This document shows, one piece after another, positions 49,070 to 61,390 of a stretch of DNA of 64,000 nt (the first letter of the stretch is position 1; the number at the start of each line of letters is the position of its first letter). The notes below the pieces were generated by a model. The model worked only from the letters and a program-made list of their open reading frames with translations, did no database searches and had not been told where the DNA came from. Position numbers and translations under genes: made by a program. Source of the stretch: Diphasiastrum complanatum (Eukaryota; Streptophyta; Lycopodiopsida; Lycopodiales; Lycopodiaceae); assembly GCA_029204225.1 (NCBI GenBank), contig CM055099.1, positions 60,641,449-60,705,448 on the forward strand, written 5' to 3'.

Positions 49070-49330
49070 AGGCCCTCTTTGTGATTTTTAAAGCATATGG
49101 TTGTAGGCTAAAAGGGGCACATATTGGATTTGACTTAGCTTGCTCACCAAGTCATTGTTCAATAGGGTAGTTTCAATCCATCATATGGATTATTGTTTTG
49201 AAAATCCTTCTTGTGATTCTTAATGCATATGGTTGTAGGCATCTCTAGAAGGGGCACATATTGGACTTGGCTTAACTTGCTCACCAAGTAATTGCTCAAT
49301 AGTATGGATAAGATAGATTTCATTCCATTG
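49070..49330. repeat. 132-bp tandem duplication
   Basis: GCATATGGTTGTAGGC recurs at 49093 and 49225, with AGAAGGGGCACATATTGGA-type sequence and TTGCTCACCAAGT following each. Confidence 0.85.
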
Positions 49331-49813
49331 ATAGATTATGTTTTTTATTACTCTTGAGTCTATGGAAGTGGCTCATTGGTCTCCTTTGTAAAGGAGCAAC
49401 TATTGCCCATATTTGACGCTGTTTTGACAATCTTAAGTTGGAGGATGCTATTTGCTTATTCCTTTATTGTCTATTTTTCTTATGTGATTGAGGGCATAAC
49501 AAAGACTTACTTGGTGTGTCTTCACACCAAGTGTGTTGGCAACACGAATTGGGGTTTTGACATTCTGCGAGTAAATTTTTTGCGACTTTTGCAAGTTTAT
49601 TCTACCTATGATCCCACAAAATGGTAGCACATGACCGTGTTACTCTTTTTATGCCACTACATCATTTTTGAAGAATAGGAATTGTGCTTTGACACATACT
49701 TAAAACTTTGACCATCCATCAAATTTTAAATAGGTCCATCATAAAATACTTTGTTACTCTATAAATATAGGTTTATTTTTAATTTAAAAAAAAAAGTGTT
49801 ATTGAAATTGTGA

Positions 49814-50244
49814 AAGCTAGCATGCCGGCGTGCTAGCTTGCAAATTTTTTATTTCAAAAAATTGAAGTTTTTTAAAAAAAAGAATTGAAAAAATAAATTT
49901 TTGGAGCTGATTTGATTAGCATGCCGGTGTGCTAGCCGAGTAAATTATAAAATAGAAAAGCTATTTTGACACATTTGAAAATCAATTTTTGAGTAAAAAC
50001 ATTATTTCAGAATATTTTTTTCAACCTCCAGACATAGTAAGCCAATGTGCTAAGTAAAACAACTTTAAAAAAAATTTGCAACCTTTAAATATAACACATC
50101 AGCGTGCTATATGAAATGAGGAAAAAAAAATTGTAGCCTCCAAACCTAGCACGCCGGCGTGCGGCGAGACCGCCCAAAAAAAATAAAATAAAATAATTCG
50201 GGCGGTCTCGTCGTGCACGCCAGCGTGCTACCTCTGGAGGCTGC
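49814..50244. repeat. Palindrome cluster ending in a long hairpin
   Basis: A 26-bp near-perfect palindrome with arms AAGCTAGCA/TGCTAGCTT spans 49814-49839. A second, TAGCATGCCGGTGTGCTA, lies at 49918, and weaker copies near 50040 and 50095. The last unit is a hairpin: 50133-50175 pairs with 50200-50244 around a 24-base A/T loop. Its inner 11 bp, CGAGACCGCCC/GGGCGGTCTCG, are perfect. Each outer arm itself contains the TAGCACGCCGGCGTGC palindrome. A related AGCACACCATGTGCTAGC sits near 50350. Confidence 0.8.
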
Positions 50245-51344
50245 AAAAAAACAATTAATTTGAAATTTTTTTACTTTGTGTGACATTTTTAACTATGTAC
50301 CAAACCACATCTTAATAATAAACATTGAAGTAAGAGCGTAAAAAAGGTAGCACACCATGTGCTAGCTTTTTGTTGAATCATGGCAAAAAAGAAACTCTCA
50401 AAGCTTGCAAAAAATTTAGTCGCAATCCCCACAAATTGCCAAGGCAAAAAAGCCAAAGACATCTTGCATGCAAATGAGCCAAAGACATATTGCAAATGAG
50501 GGGGTTGACATACCCCCACCCTCTCATATTGTGAAGCATGCCTATCGAACAAAATGGTGACAAGAACAAGTTTGAAAATCTACAACAATAATTGTTTGCC
50601 TTGGGACATGCCACTTGACAAAGTGAAGATTGGTGCTTGTAATAAGAAGGAATGACTTGATTGTATGTGGTAGTTCCAAGATGCCATATAAGGGATGGGG
50701 CACTTTTAGTGTGGGCACTATCCTATTTGCCCCAGATATTCAAATGATAATTTCATATGATGTGTTTTGGACCTAGTATGTAAACACCCTGATTTGCATT
50801 CCAACAAAAAATGGGAGGGGGGGAGAGAAAGAGTGAGTGAGTTGGTTGTTATGGAGAAAAATGATGCTTGCATTCTTATTGGGCCACGTGTGCCCTAAAA
50901 CGTCCAACATGCAGTTGAAATATTATGGTGTGGTTGAAAGGCACATGGTTTTAGAAACTTCTGGAGAGAGAAAATGTGCGGTTTCAAAAACTTCTAGGAG
51001 AGAGCACGTATATTTGTGATGAGAGAGAGAGAGAGAAAGAGAGAGAATGTGGGCAACGATAGACAAAAAGGATTTCGTCTATCCTCATTGGTCCACGTTT
51101 GTCCTAAAACTTATTTGAAGGGCATTTGAAGTGCATTTGAAATGGGTTGAAAATGACGTGTGCATTTTGAAAGTTCTAGAGAGAGAACATGTGACTTTAG
51201 AAATTCATAGAAATAGAAGTTTCTAAAAAGAGAGAGGTATTAGAGGGCAAGAGAGAAGGAGAGGCATCAAGAGAGCGCTGTTTTTTTATCTTTTAGGGTG
51301 TTTTTAGGTTTTTAAAAGTTTCACATGAAAAATAGCAATAATGT

Positions 51345-51381
<37 letters not shown>

Positions 51382-51470
51382 TGAGCATGCTGCGTGAAGG
51401 GGAGGGATTTTTTTCTATTAATTTAGGGTTAGGCTTTTATTTATAGGGTTTTTGGAGAGAAAAATAGCTT

Positions 51471-51503
<33 letters not shown>

Positions 51504-53130
51504 CAAGTGTGCTTGTTTGTGTGTGCTCATGCTTGCAATACTAATAAAGCATGGGCTTTACCTAAATTGCACACGTAGCCCTCTCATTTCTATCTTGAAA
51601 GGAAATTATGAGGTTTCAAAATTATCAAGCATCCAGATTTTTCCTCCATTGCTAGGCCATCCAATGATGTTGGCTGAGTTGGTTAGCTTGGCATCCAAAG
51701 TTTCTTTGGTCCTAGGTTCATGCCCGCCTTGGAAACCAAGATGCATTGCAAGTAGGCCTTTATTCCAATCAGGCTTTGGTGGTAAACACAACCTCGACCG
51801 ACCCCTCACACCTTACCTAAAGCAGACATTTCAACTTGGAGGCCCCAAACTCTTGGCTTGAAAAGGTCAATCAAACAAAATCAGAATAATGTAAATGACC
51901 AATAGATGTGAGGATCATGAATTCTTTTTCGTGGTATTTTTAGTATCATTCTATAACAGGGAGGGACAAGTAGTGATGAAGTTGCAGTTTAGAACTCACT
52001 TAAAATGCTCTAAATGGAGCTTTAAGTACATAATTCACTGATGTACAGTTGTGATACAAGGCATACTAGAATCACATGTTTTCCCCGATTTCTATGTTGG
52101 TTTTGTGAATCAAAAGTTCTTGACTAGAAAGAAAGCCACATAACTAAATGTAACAAAAGCTCGCTGATTCTAAATCTCGTAAGCCTTTTTAGTGGACATA
52201 CACATCTATATAAAAGAACAATAGAAGCATACCGGGGGATGACTCCCAGATGCCAAATGCATTGTGATGTCTTTCTTAACAAACATGAACTTTTTCCATC
52301 CATTTTGATCGGAAATTAACATATAGTGTTCCAAGTCAAGGAAAGTACATCAAAATTGAAATACACACTGCAGTTCTATGAAGAGCATCATATGAAAATG
52401 ATGTCTATAGAAATTGTCTTTTAAGAAAATAACCGACTTTTGAGATACACAATAACAACCAGATAGACTCTGTTACTATTCCAGTCAATGACAAGAAGAT
52501 GTTTATTGATTTTCGAGGATGCTCCTTGTCTCACACAATGCTTTACTGCTTCAAGTTGAAGCTCTGAAGTTTCTTCCTGAGAAGAAACAGCTGACTATAC
52601 CATAAACACAAAGTGACTAAAAACAAACTGCAAGCATACAATCTTAGATTTGTAAAACCAAATGCCAATGTCCAAAGGATGGCCCATATATGCATTCAGA
52701 GTGTTTCCAACTGACACATTAGCCTCTCTATATTTGAAAGCACAAGCCCTAAGAAGCTGCATTTTCAGCATTGTGAATCTATTCAAAGCCCCTTTTAAAA
52801 TAATGAAACAACCCAATCCTTAAAATGTTCATTCATGAACCAGCAAAATCAACGTTGGGAAAAAGTGAATCTCACATAGCAGATTAATATACTGATAGAA
52901 AAAGAACAGGTTCGAAGAAGCTCCAGATAGTCAAGAATAATCAAAGTGCTTAACCCTATAGAGAATTGTCTCCTGCTGTTATTTTAAGACCCGAGGATCT
53001 ATAAAGGTTCAAAATATAAACAAACCTGGCAGCTTACTACAGATGACAGGTAAAAGTTCATGCCTGCAGCCCTAAAACAAGGAATGTCTGATAACAGAAG
53101 CATACATGAAATCCTCCAAGCTTCCAACTG
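50245..53130. other. Intergenic with short GA tracts
   Basis: GA tracts lie at 51347-51378 and 51471-51499, and the region 50820-51300 is purine-rich (GAGAGA words). The 3' untranslated region of the PB1 gene presumably lies just below 53130. No other gene was recognised. Confidence 0.45.
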
Positions 53131-55551
53131 CTAATTCCTCATCACAGGTTGAGGAACATGTTGCCAGCCTTCGATTGGGGTTAACTGGGCCTCGGTAAAA
53201 ATCTCTTGGAGTGGGAGCAAGGTAGCATCATGCAAGGGCATTGGAAGATCCTCAAAGGGGCTAATAACTTTATACTGAGGAGGCACTTTTGAGGAATTTT
53301 CTACATAATGTACTTGTGGCATAGAAGGATCGTATAGCACATGGCTTCCAGGATCGACAACTGGATCTACCTGATAGGCAAACTGCTGCCTGAAGCTTTG
53401 CTGAACTGGCCTAGGCGGTCTTTCTTCGGCAGGTACCATATGTTCTTGAAATCCTGAAGATAATTGCTCTCGGAACCTGGAAGGTAATTGAGTTCCATGA
53501 GGGCTCTGAGAAGCTGTTTGATCTCTAAAAGGAACGACCTTGATCTGTTGCTGAGTAACTGAAAGCTGCTGATCAGGATAAATTATGTTGGGAATGTACT
53601 GCCTTTGCACCTGAGCTGAGTGAGGAGGGGGTGCTACATAATTAGGTGCAAAATTATCAGACATCCTCACCGCATTTGGTGCAGAAGCAACACGAAGAAT
53701 GGATTCAGCAGGCACTGGCGTCAATCCAGGTCTTGGAAGGAAGCCGGGCGTCTGAGGCACAAGCTTAACGCCCTCATAGAACTGCTGCTGCTTATCTTCG
53801 GCCTGCCAAAAGGCAGTGGCGTTGGATCTATTGCTAGAAACAAAGTGTGTCGGCAAATTTTGCTGATAATAGTGTGGTTGCCCAGCTGGATCGGATGCTC
53901 TTCTCTGCATGAAGATAGTCCCCTCTGCTTGATAACCTTCCTGTGACTGTTTGAAGACATTATCATCATTCTGATGCCCCTCCCCGCTCAAGTGAAGTTC
54001 GGGCTGCTGTTGTTCAGAGGATGCCTGCCAATTAGGAGGTTTTTGAAAAGTCACGTTTTGACTATCCTCAAATTTTGGGCGTGGCTTATTAAATTCAACA
54101 TCTTGTTTTTCTAACACCCGGTCTTGACCTGGAAGTACGATTCTGCTCTGCTGCCCACCGCTTTCATCTTGAAATTCTGCAGTTTTTCGTTTATCTGTAA
54201 GATCTGAGGCACTCTGTGGATGTGAAACATTCAAAAGAACCTGGTATTCATCCTCTGGCTTGTGTTCATCCACAATCTCTTCTGCTTGAGCGAGTGAGCC
54301 ATCCAATGATTGTTTGCTAACTTCTGTGTATTCATGCGACAGGTTGCTCAGGTTGGATTCTATCTCTTCTATCGCGGATAACAGCTTAGAATCTTTCGAA
54401 TCAGACATGGCCGCCGTTTGATTCTGCGAAACGGAGAGGCCAAAGGCATTGCTAATATTGGAAGTATCTTTTGGAACAGGCAACTCTAGAAAATCCTGAT
54501 GGCTGCTCTCAACGGAGTACTGACGCAACACCATACCCTTTGGAAGTTCATCTCGGGATATCTCAACTAACGGCACGTAAGTAGATGCTGGCTGATTCGA
54601 TTCGGGAATACGAGTTGAAGGTGAAATTTGCGAAGTAGGTTCTTTTGGAGTCGTAGATTCCAAGACAGAAATCATGGGTTTTTCCGTCGATTCTTTCAGA
54701 AACTGCTTTTCCTTCACGGTTTCATCCAATGGTAAAGAGACAGTCAGCGGCTGTGCGATCGTACTCGGATCGATCGGAAGTGCCGGCTGCTGTTCGGGCA
54801 CAGTCTTCTCAAGAATTTGAAAGGTTGTCTGATGAGAATCGGAAACGATTAAAGGAAGAACAGCCGGATTGTGGTCATGAGTAGCAAGAGCGTCCAAACC
54901 GAACAAAAAATCAGGCATGTGCGTTGCTGCTGTAGCCGAACTCTGCCGTTTAGAGGTGGAAGCCAAGCCATTAACCGCATCCAAGAACCGCTGCTCCGCA
55001 TTCCTCGAATCTTCAAGAGCATCTGCCGCATTCTGCTCCTTGGCAGGAAAGAGGAAAAGCCGAAGCCTACAAGAAGCATCCCTAGACTCCAACCGATCAA
55101 ATTCTTCCATCATATTATCAAGATCCTCATCACAAATGATCGAAACAAGAACATCGAGATCCTCATTTGGCAGTTGATACTTGGCCACCACAGCCTTGCC
55201 ACACAGCCTGCCAAGCTTAGACATCAGATCTACAAACGAAATACTCCGCAACACCACCAGAATGCGCGTTTCCCCTCCAACATACCTCAACTGATTATCA
55301 TGAGGCCGGGGCATTATTCTTCCACCATAGCTGCACATCAGTTTCACCTTCAAAGACGCCCCCAGGTCATCAGATTTGATGGAATTCTGATCCTCCGACA
55401 TGGCACCTATGCGAGGAGAAGACGACTGCGACATGTAAGTGCTCACAGAATCCATGCTCCGATTCTTCACCTCCATACTTCTGCCTCTGCCGCTGCCGCT
55501 GCTGCTGCTAAGATCCGCATCATCCACAGCGCCGGCCAGCGGTTTGGCCAC
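53131..55551 (-). CDS. PB1-domain protein, plant octicosapeptide/Phox/Bem1p family
   Basis: An intact single-exon frame of 806 residues. After a Ser/Gly-rich start, residues about 68-170 form the PB1 domain (KVKLMCSYGGRIMPRPHDNQ), with the acidic OPCA-type stretch EDLDVLVSIICDEDLDNMMEE at about 130-150 and LRLFLFP at its end. PB1 domains bind other PB1 domains through a basic and an acidic face; the early Lys in KVKL and this acidic cluster suggest that both faces may be present. The rest (about 171-806) is low-complexity, rich in Gln, Ser and Pro, with no kinase domain, so it is not a PB1-RAF kinase. The C-terminal QVHYVENSS/QYKVISPF type sequence looks conserved rather than random. In Arabidopsis such proteins include PAL OF QUIRKY, but orthology is not established here. 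Neighbours give no functional hint. Confidence 0.9.
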   Translation of the reverse strand: MAKPLAGAVDDADLSSSSGSGRGRSMEVKNRSMDSVSTYMSQSSSPRIGAMSEDQNSIKSDDLGASLKVKLMCSYGGRIMPRPHDNQLRYVGGETRILVVLRSISFVDLMSKLGRLCGKAVVAKYQLPNEDLDVLVSIICDEDLDNMMEEFDRLESRDASCRLRLFLFPAKEQNAADALEDSRNAEQRFLDAVNGLASTSKRQSSATAATHMPDFLFGLDALATHDHNPAVLPLIVSDSHQTTFQILEKTVPEQQPALPIDPSTIAQPLTVSLPLDETVKEKQFLKESTEKPMISVLESTTPKEPTSQISPSTRIPESNQPASTYVPLVEISRDELPKGMVLRQYSVESSHQDFLELPVPKDTSNISNAFGLSVSQNQTAAMSDSKDSKLLSAIEEIESNLSNLSHEYTEVSKQSLDGSLAQAEEIVDEHKPEDEYQVLLNVSHPQSASDLTDKRKTAEFQDESGGQQSRIVLPGQDRVLEKQDVEFNKPRPKFEDSQNVTFQKPPNWQASSEQQQPELHLSGEGHQNDDNVFKQSQEGYQAEGTIFMQRRASDPAGQPHYYQQNLPTHFVSSNRSNATAFWQAEDKQQQFYEGVKLVPQTPGFLPRPGLTPVPAESILRVASAPNAVRMSDNFAPNYVAPPPHSAQVQRQYIPNIIYPDQQLSVTQQQIKVVPFRDQTASQSPHGTQLPSRFREQLSSGFQEHMVPAEERPPRPVQQSFRQQFAYQVDPVVDPGSHVLYDPSMPQVHYVENSSKVPPQYKVISPFEDLPMPLHDATLLPLQEIFTEAQLTPIEGWQHVPQPVMRN

Positions 55552-55860
55552 CGCAATTGATCACCATATCCGCCACCAATTCCAGCGCAGCAAAAGAGAT
55601 GGATGGATCGAGCCAGGATTTGGATCGAGCGCATCAACCACCATAACCGAAACGTCACCTCTCTCGATTTCCTGCCCTCGACATTTTCTTTCGCATCCTT
55701 CGAAACTGAAGCGATCCTGTCACCATCAAAAACACTCCCCCCCCCCCCCCTCCTTTTCTCCCGCCGCCTTCTCGCCTCCTTCCTCCCTCCTCCCATGGAT
55801 GTAAAACATGCTGTCCCGGCGCAGGAGGAGGAGGCGCAACCAGTTGCGGACACGCGGCGC
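55552..55860 (-). promoter_or_regulatory. Likely 5' leader and proximal promoter of the PB1 gene
   Basis: The region just upstream of the PB1 start is GC-richer than its surroundings and, on the minus strand, purine/G-rich (complement of a C/T-rich stretch with a run of 12 C near 55739). No TATA box was identified. The assignment rests on position and composition. Confidence 0.4.
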
Positions 55861-57300
55861 TTCAACCTTTTGTGGGAAGAGAGCCCCCCGGCCCCAGGCC
55901 CCAGAGGTTAGCCTTTGGCCCTTGAGAGGCCACCAGCCCACCTTGGGGCCAGGGCGGTAGTCGAGGTGGAAGGCCCTACCTTTGCCATTGCCTACCACTG
56001 ACGATATATGTGTTGAGGTTGGTCAATGGAGTTTAAAATAAAGTGGATAAAATTTGGAGGGGATCTCAACTTTTGAGGGTTGGATCTTAGCTCATGGCTC
56101 AACTACCCAACTTGCAAGTGATTCGGATAATGCATGTGTGTAAAAGCAAAAGCAAAAAGTGTGTGGCATGTTTGCATGGTTTACCCAATTCATACTCTTT
56201 TTTTTTGGGTCACATGTTCATGCATTCCGATACAAGCAGCAGACAGGTTGGTGGTTGGCCTACGCAAGCCATCGAGCAGAGGAGAACAATGCGAGCGGGA
56301 GACATGTTGGCATGTTCGAGCCCTCGAGCAGAGGAGAAAAAAGAAGGAATGACTAGAGGAGGTGTACAATGCTTTGAGAAACGATTATGAGAAATTGAAA
56401 TGTTTGTCTATCCAGCCAAAAGACTGCTCCATGAAACGTCCACTTGCGCAATACACATTTGCTTCCTCTCCAAGTGGATTCAAGGACGTTTTACCAAGAA
56501 CATAACTTGGTTGTGAATGACAATCCTTAGTTTTTGTGGATTTTTTAAGTTCAGAAGTTCATCATATCAGTTTAGAATATGAGGTTACCGAAAGTTGTCT
56601 GCAAAAATAATCAAACAACAATGGCAGGAAGCGGGAAAAGTTTAATGGTCGTATCATTTTTTCACTTTTAGATTGAAGCCTGTATACGTTCTGTGGAGAG
56701 CTTTGGAGCATTAATTACCCTTGGGTCACGTTGAGGAATATGATGATTTACCTAGGATTGTTTCATGACAGAAGCAGTCGCAGCAAATTCTACAGTATTT
56801 CAATTTAGGAACTTTATGTATATAGGGCTTAGTAGAAAGGTAGAAAGGAGGCGAGCTTATTGGCCTCATCTTGTAAAGGCAACAACACTATGTGTTGAGT
56901 TTGGTCAATGGAATTTGGAAGAAAGTCAACATTAAAGGATAAATTGTGAAGACGGTCTCAACTTTGAGGCTTGGACCTTGATGGATGGCTCACTTACCTA
57001 ACATGAAAGTGTACGTGCATAAAAAAAGTAAATCATGTTGGAGGTTGTCCTCATTTCAAGGGCTAGTTCTGCTTTGTATTATTTGTTGTGTCTACATGTC
57101 ATGCAAGAACAAATGACGTTATTTCATATTCGAATTAGGCTTTTCTGGTGTTAAAAAAAAAAAAAAACATGTGTATAGATGGTTGTTTTCTTTTTGTATG
57201 AGTTCATTTTCACACTTGTTGTGTTCATTTGTTGTTTATTATTTTAACTTAATAATTAGGGTGTTTGAATTTTTTGCAGGTTGGATGAGTTGATGGATTG
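55861..57300. other. Intergenic, no gene recognised
   Basis: Two stretches, near 56010-56110 and 56890-57010, share wording (GTTGAGKTTGGTCAATGGARTTT, then GTCTCAACTTT, then AGCTCATGGCTCA/GATGGATGGCTCA) and appear to be diverged copies of one repeat about 880 bases apart. Confidence 0.45.
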
Positions 57301-57324
57301 AGGTGTGAATACTTAAATGTGAAC

Positions 57325-57440
57325 ACTTTGAATACTTATCGTAAAACTCTGAATATTGATCTTAATACTCTGAATATTAATCGTGAAATTCTGAATACTG
57401 ATCGTGAAACTCTGGATATTGATCGTGATACTTTGAATAC
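57325..57440. repeat. 21-bp minisatellite, about 5.5 units
   Basis: Units start at 57325, 57346, 57367, 57388, 57409 and 57430; consensus ACTCTGAATATTGATCGTGAA. The period is divisible by three, so the tract reads as a heptad peptide (TLNIDRE). No gene features support translation. Confidence 0.92.
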
Positions 57441-58330
57441 TTTGACTGTGAATATTCAATATCAATCATCTATATGTTGATTGTGAAAATTTTGAAAATT
57501 AATCATGAATATTCTAAATATTTATTATGAATATTTCGAATTATGTTTTTGAATATTCTGAATAACAATTATGAAAAAGCTCATTTATGAAAAACGATCA
57601 TAAAATCAAAAGTATTTTCAAATCATGAAAACCATTATTGTAAACTACCTCTATAAATATTAATTTTCAAAATTGTAGGTAGCCAATCATGAAAACCATT
57701 ATTGTAAATTGCCTTTGTAAATATTAAATTGCAAAATTATGGGTAGTCAAAATTGTGGGTAGTCAATCATGACTTTTGTAAATTGTGAAACTATGGATAT
57801 TGATTTTGTATAGTGCAATTGTGAACAATGAAATGGCAATTCAATTGATTATATCGAATTGTGAAATTAGTGAATATTGAATCATGATTTTTATGATTAT
57901 TTTCATGAATACTATAATCAAATTTGTTAAAACAGATTGTGAATTGTGAGTAAAATCATAAACAATAAATCATGATATTAATTTTTTGAAATTGTGAACG
58001 TGCATCATGAAATCGTAAATATTACATCATAAAATTCACGAAGAACATTAAGTTTGGAATTTTTATAGTGAGCTATAAAATCACAAATACTTAACAATAA
58101 AATTAAACTGTCATTACTTTTATGAAAATTGACTGCAATATAGTAAATCTACTATTCCAAAATTCATGTATGATTTTGTGACTATATTTGATTGTGAGAT
58201 TGTCCCATGATAAATACTTATTATTGTCAAATGAAGACTAAAATTGTTGAAAATCTAAAATCATTAATATTATATAGTCAATAATGAAAATCATATCACA
58301 AAATAATCATTGTTGATAAAAATAAAAAAA
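57441..58330. repeat. AT-rich degenerate continuation of the minisatellite
   Basis: Words such as AATCATGAA, ATTGTGAA and GAATATTCTGAAT recur without fixed period, and the segment GGTAGYCAATCATGAAAACC-like recurs near 57615-57780. No coding potential. Confidence 0.55.
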
Positions 58331-61300
58331 CCATTTCAATTACAAAACACCAAGGCCTTTGTGGTATACCACAATGTCCTTGTTTAGATTTTTTTAAGTA
58401 AATTTCGTGCACTTTTAACCTTTCGCAACTCAAAAGGGGCTGTAACAAAAAAATTGCATGGAAAATAAAAATTCCCAAATTTTTGTGGAGGCCTCAAACA
58501 CGAATGTTTTAACTTTTCAATGTAAAACATCAAAAACTAACTTTAGATATTGTAATTTGTCCAAGGCTTGGAGTTTGCACTCGCAATTCCAAGGTCCTTC
58601 AAGATTTTTTGGCCTTTTTAACCTTTTGGAAACACTTATATGTTTTTCCCTTGGAGAGTATTATGCTCGAGACAAGAGGATTGGTGGACCAGTGGTAATG
58701 TTGTGGTCTCACATGGAAAAGGGCAAAGTCCATTTCAAAATATGTACTTAACTTCCCAATTTGGCAGCTCATATCCTTCCATGTCATTGTGATAGCTTCT
58801 TTCATCGTCTAGATTCAAATTAGATAAGGTATTTTTGTCTTTTATTACAACGATGAGAAAGGGGCCACCAGGTACCTCTATCTTGAGTTACCCCAAATTG
58901 GCACCTTTCAATGCCACCTAGGGGCAACTCTCACCCAAAGCCACTCCATGTGAAACCGCCCTAAAGTCCCACTAGAGGTGCTTGTCCCTTTGGGCTCCTA
59001 TCCTTGCATAGTTCCCACATAGGTCTAACGCCCCACCTACAAAGTAGCTACTTTATGATGTACCTAAACAACTCCCAAGTTTGCTTGGGTAAGTCATTAA
59101 TTCCATACAGACCTATTTAGGTAGCTCGATCTCACAAGGTCTTATGTTGTGGGCAAGACGACTTGTCATGGCCTATGTTTATGCAAGCTAAAATTTAGAG
59201 GCCAAGGCTTTTTCTTGGAGCCTCACCCTTAAGTAGGGCACTCACTAGTAGAATTTCTTGAGGCATAACTCTATCATGTACATAAAAGAGCAAAAATCAA
59301 AATTTATCATTACCAAAAAAAGGGAGAATGCTTGATGAGGGCGGCATCCCAAGGCCCCTTCAAAGGCCATTACAACAAGTGACGCGTTACAACACTTAAT
59401 GTTAGCTTTGAAAAAAAATTGGTATTTCTTTTATGTCTTGATGAATTCATTTTGGACTAACCTTTCGTTCAAAAGGTTCATCCACATAATTAGTTTAATT
59501 GCATTTTGGTGAACTTGCACGTGAGTTAAAAAGAAAAACCAAAAGGTTGACATTAGGTCATAGGAATAAGAAGGCCAATATCAAAATATTCCCTTTGGGT
59601 AGAAATGAAGGAATAATAAGGTCAAACTTAGTATAAAAGCCAAATCATTAAAACCACCTTCCTAAATTAGTCATATAATATATTTTGAAGGTTTGAAAAT
59701 CCTTGCACATGCACTCAACTATCATATCAAGTTGAATTTTATAGAAGAAGGATGAAAACTATGCCCTTCATTAAGAAAGTCAAGCATGTCTTTCAAATTC
59801 CAAGCCATTAGAGGCTAAAAATTTGATCTCTCAAGCATCTCAAAGCCTTTTGCAAACAAATTTTGAATATATTTGAAAGTGAATTTTTTCTCTAATACAA
59901 TACTCAAATTATTCAAAGATATTAATTGACTGCAATTTTTTTTTTTTTGCATACATGATTAAGCATTTAGTGGTTGTTATAAACAACATATATACAACCT
60001 CTCAATGCCATCTATGGAGCTAAGCTAATTAGACGTCACTACGCAGAGGTCAAGATTCGAGCCTGCGCTTTTCCGATGGCAATCAACAACTCTGCCCATA
60101 CACCCGACGACGATTAACTTGCAATTAGAAAAGTTCATTTTAACGTTCTAATAACAATCGAGATTATAAAAATGTCATCCGATATAGTTTTGCCCATCAC
60201 ACTACAAATTGAATAAACAATGTCAAGTAAAGACCAAGACAAGCACTTATGCTCTAACCCACTTGGTAAGTCATTGACATCTCCAAGCCCTTGAGCTTGC
60301 AATTTAGGCTTGCACGTCATGAACTTGCTAGAACAAGGGATGCATCAACTCATCACAAAATAAAATCAAATCAAATCGTAACATGTAATTAGTTTTCATC
60401 TCTTTAAGGAAATTTGAAAAACAAATGGCATTTGAAGGCCACAAGCTCTACTAAGGGTTGTTTTCACACCCAACGAGGGCCCAACAATGATGTTGAGTCA
60501 TACTTATCCCTCGTCATGAACCCTCCATTTTACACATAAACCTGTATGGGAGACCTTTATTCTCACTCCTTTATCCTATATGAGTCACAAGGATGTTCTC
60601 CCACCTAAGGAATTCAAAATAAACTGCCCCTAAAAATAGGGGCCCTAGGGCATGTGGAGATGTCGGGCAATACTACTTGGCATAACCCCCCCCCCCCCCC
60701 CCCCCCCCATGTCAACATTTTTAAGCCAAGTCATTTGCCACATGGAAGGCCTCACTTTTCTATGTGAAATGGGGCAAGGGCCTTCCTGATTTTCCTCTCC
60801 AATGAATGTTGAGTCTTTTGACAAATAGACATGCCCTACGATTATTTGAAAACACCGTAACTAATCCATATCATAAGTGCATGATTGGCAACATCAAACT
60901 TCAAATTTATGACATTAGGTCATCCCACCAACCAATGTGTCAATCTTAAGCTTGAACCTTAGCGTCACTACCAAGATTTATAGTCATAAATATGTTGGAT
61001 ATAAAAATATTCCCTTGACTCCTCCATAGGTCCTCTAAAAGTGTTGAAATTTGGCAAGCAGTTTTGCACGTAGAACCTCATTCTAAATGCTTGTGAAGGG
61101 GTTGAGCTATACGCAAGCCTAAGCCCTTTATCAAAACATGATGGAGGTCTCAAAGTTAGAATAAGACAAGTGTAAAAATTACAGCAAATAAGGATCCTAA
61201 AACACTTGAAATGATGAGGGAAACAATAGATTATGATTTCATAAGATTAGCACAAGTTGAACCATCAAAATCCATCAAAAATCTATGCTTGAACCTCACT

Positions 61301-61390
61301 AAATGGCCCAAATCCTTGAAGAAGGCTTCACACGTGTGAAAGTACGGCCTCCCACAGTCTGAGTACTGTACACCGTACCTACATTCAATC
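58331..61390. other. Intergenic, no gene recognised
   Basis: Apart from a 23-base C run at 60686-60708 the sequence is AT-rich without recognisable genes. At 60020-60110 there is a GATTCGAGCC-containing stretch seen in many plant repeats; it does not fold as a tRNA. Confidence 0.45.
60686..60708. repeat. Poly-C tract (23 C)
   Basis: An uninterrupted run of 23 cytosines on the plus strand in otherwise AT-rich sequence. Confidence 0.95.

Noticed and set aside
54871-55560. 229-codon plus-strand frame opposite the PB1 gene
   Set aside because: It is antisense to the PB1 domain coding region and composed of low-complexity shadow sequence.
60020-60110. tRNA-like GATTCGAGCC stretch
   Set aside because: No acceptor, D or anticodon stems could be found on either strand; it resembles wording common in plant repeats.
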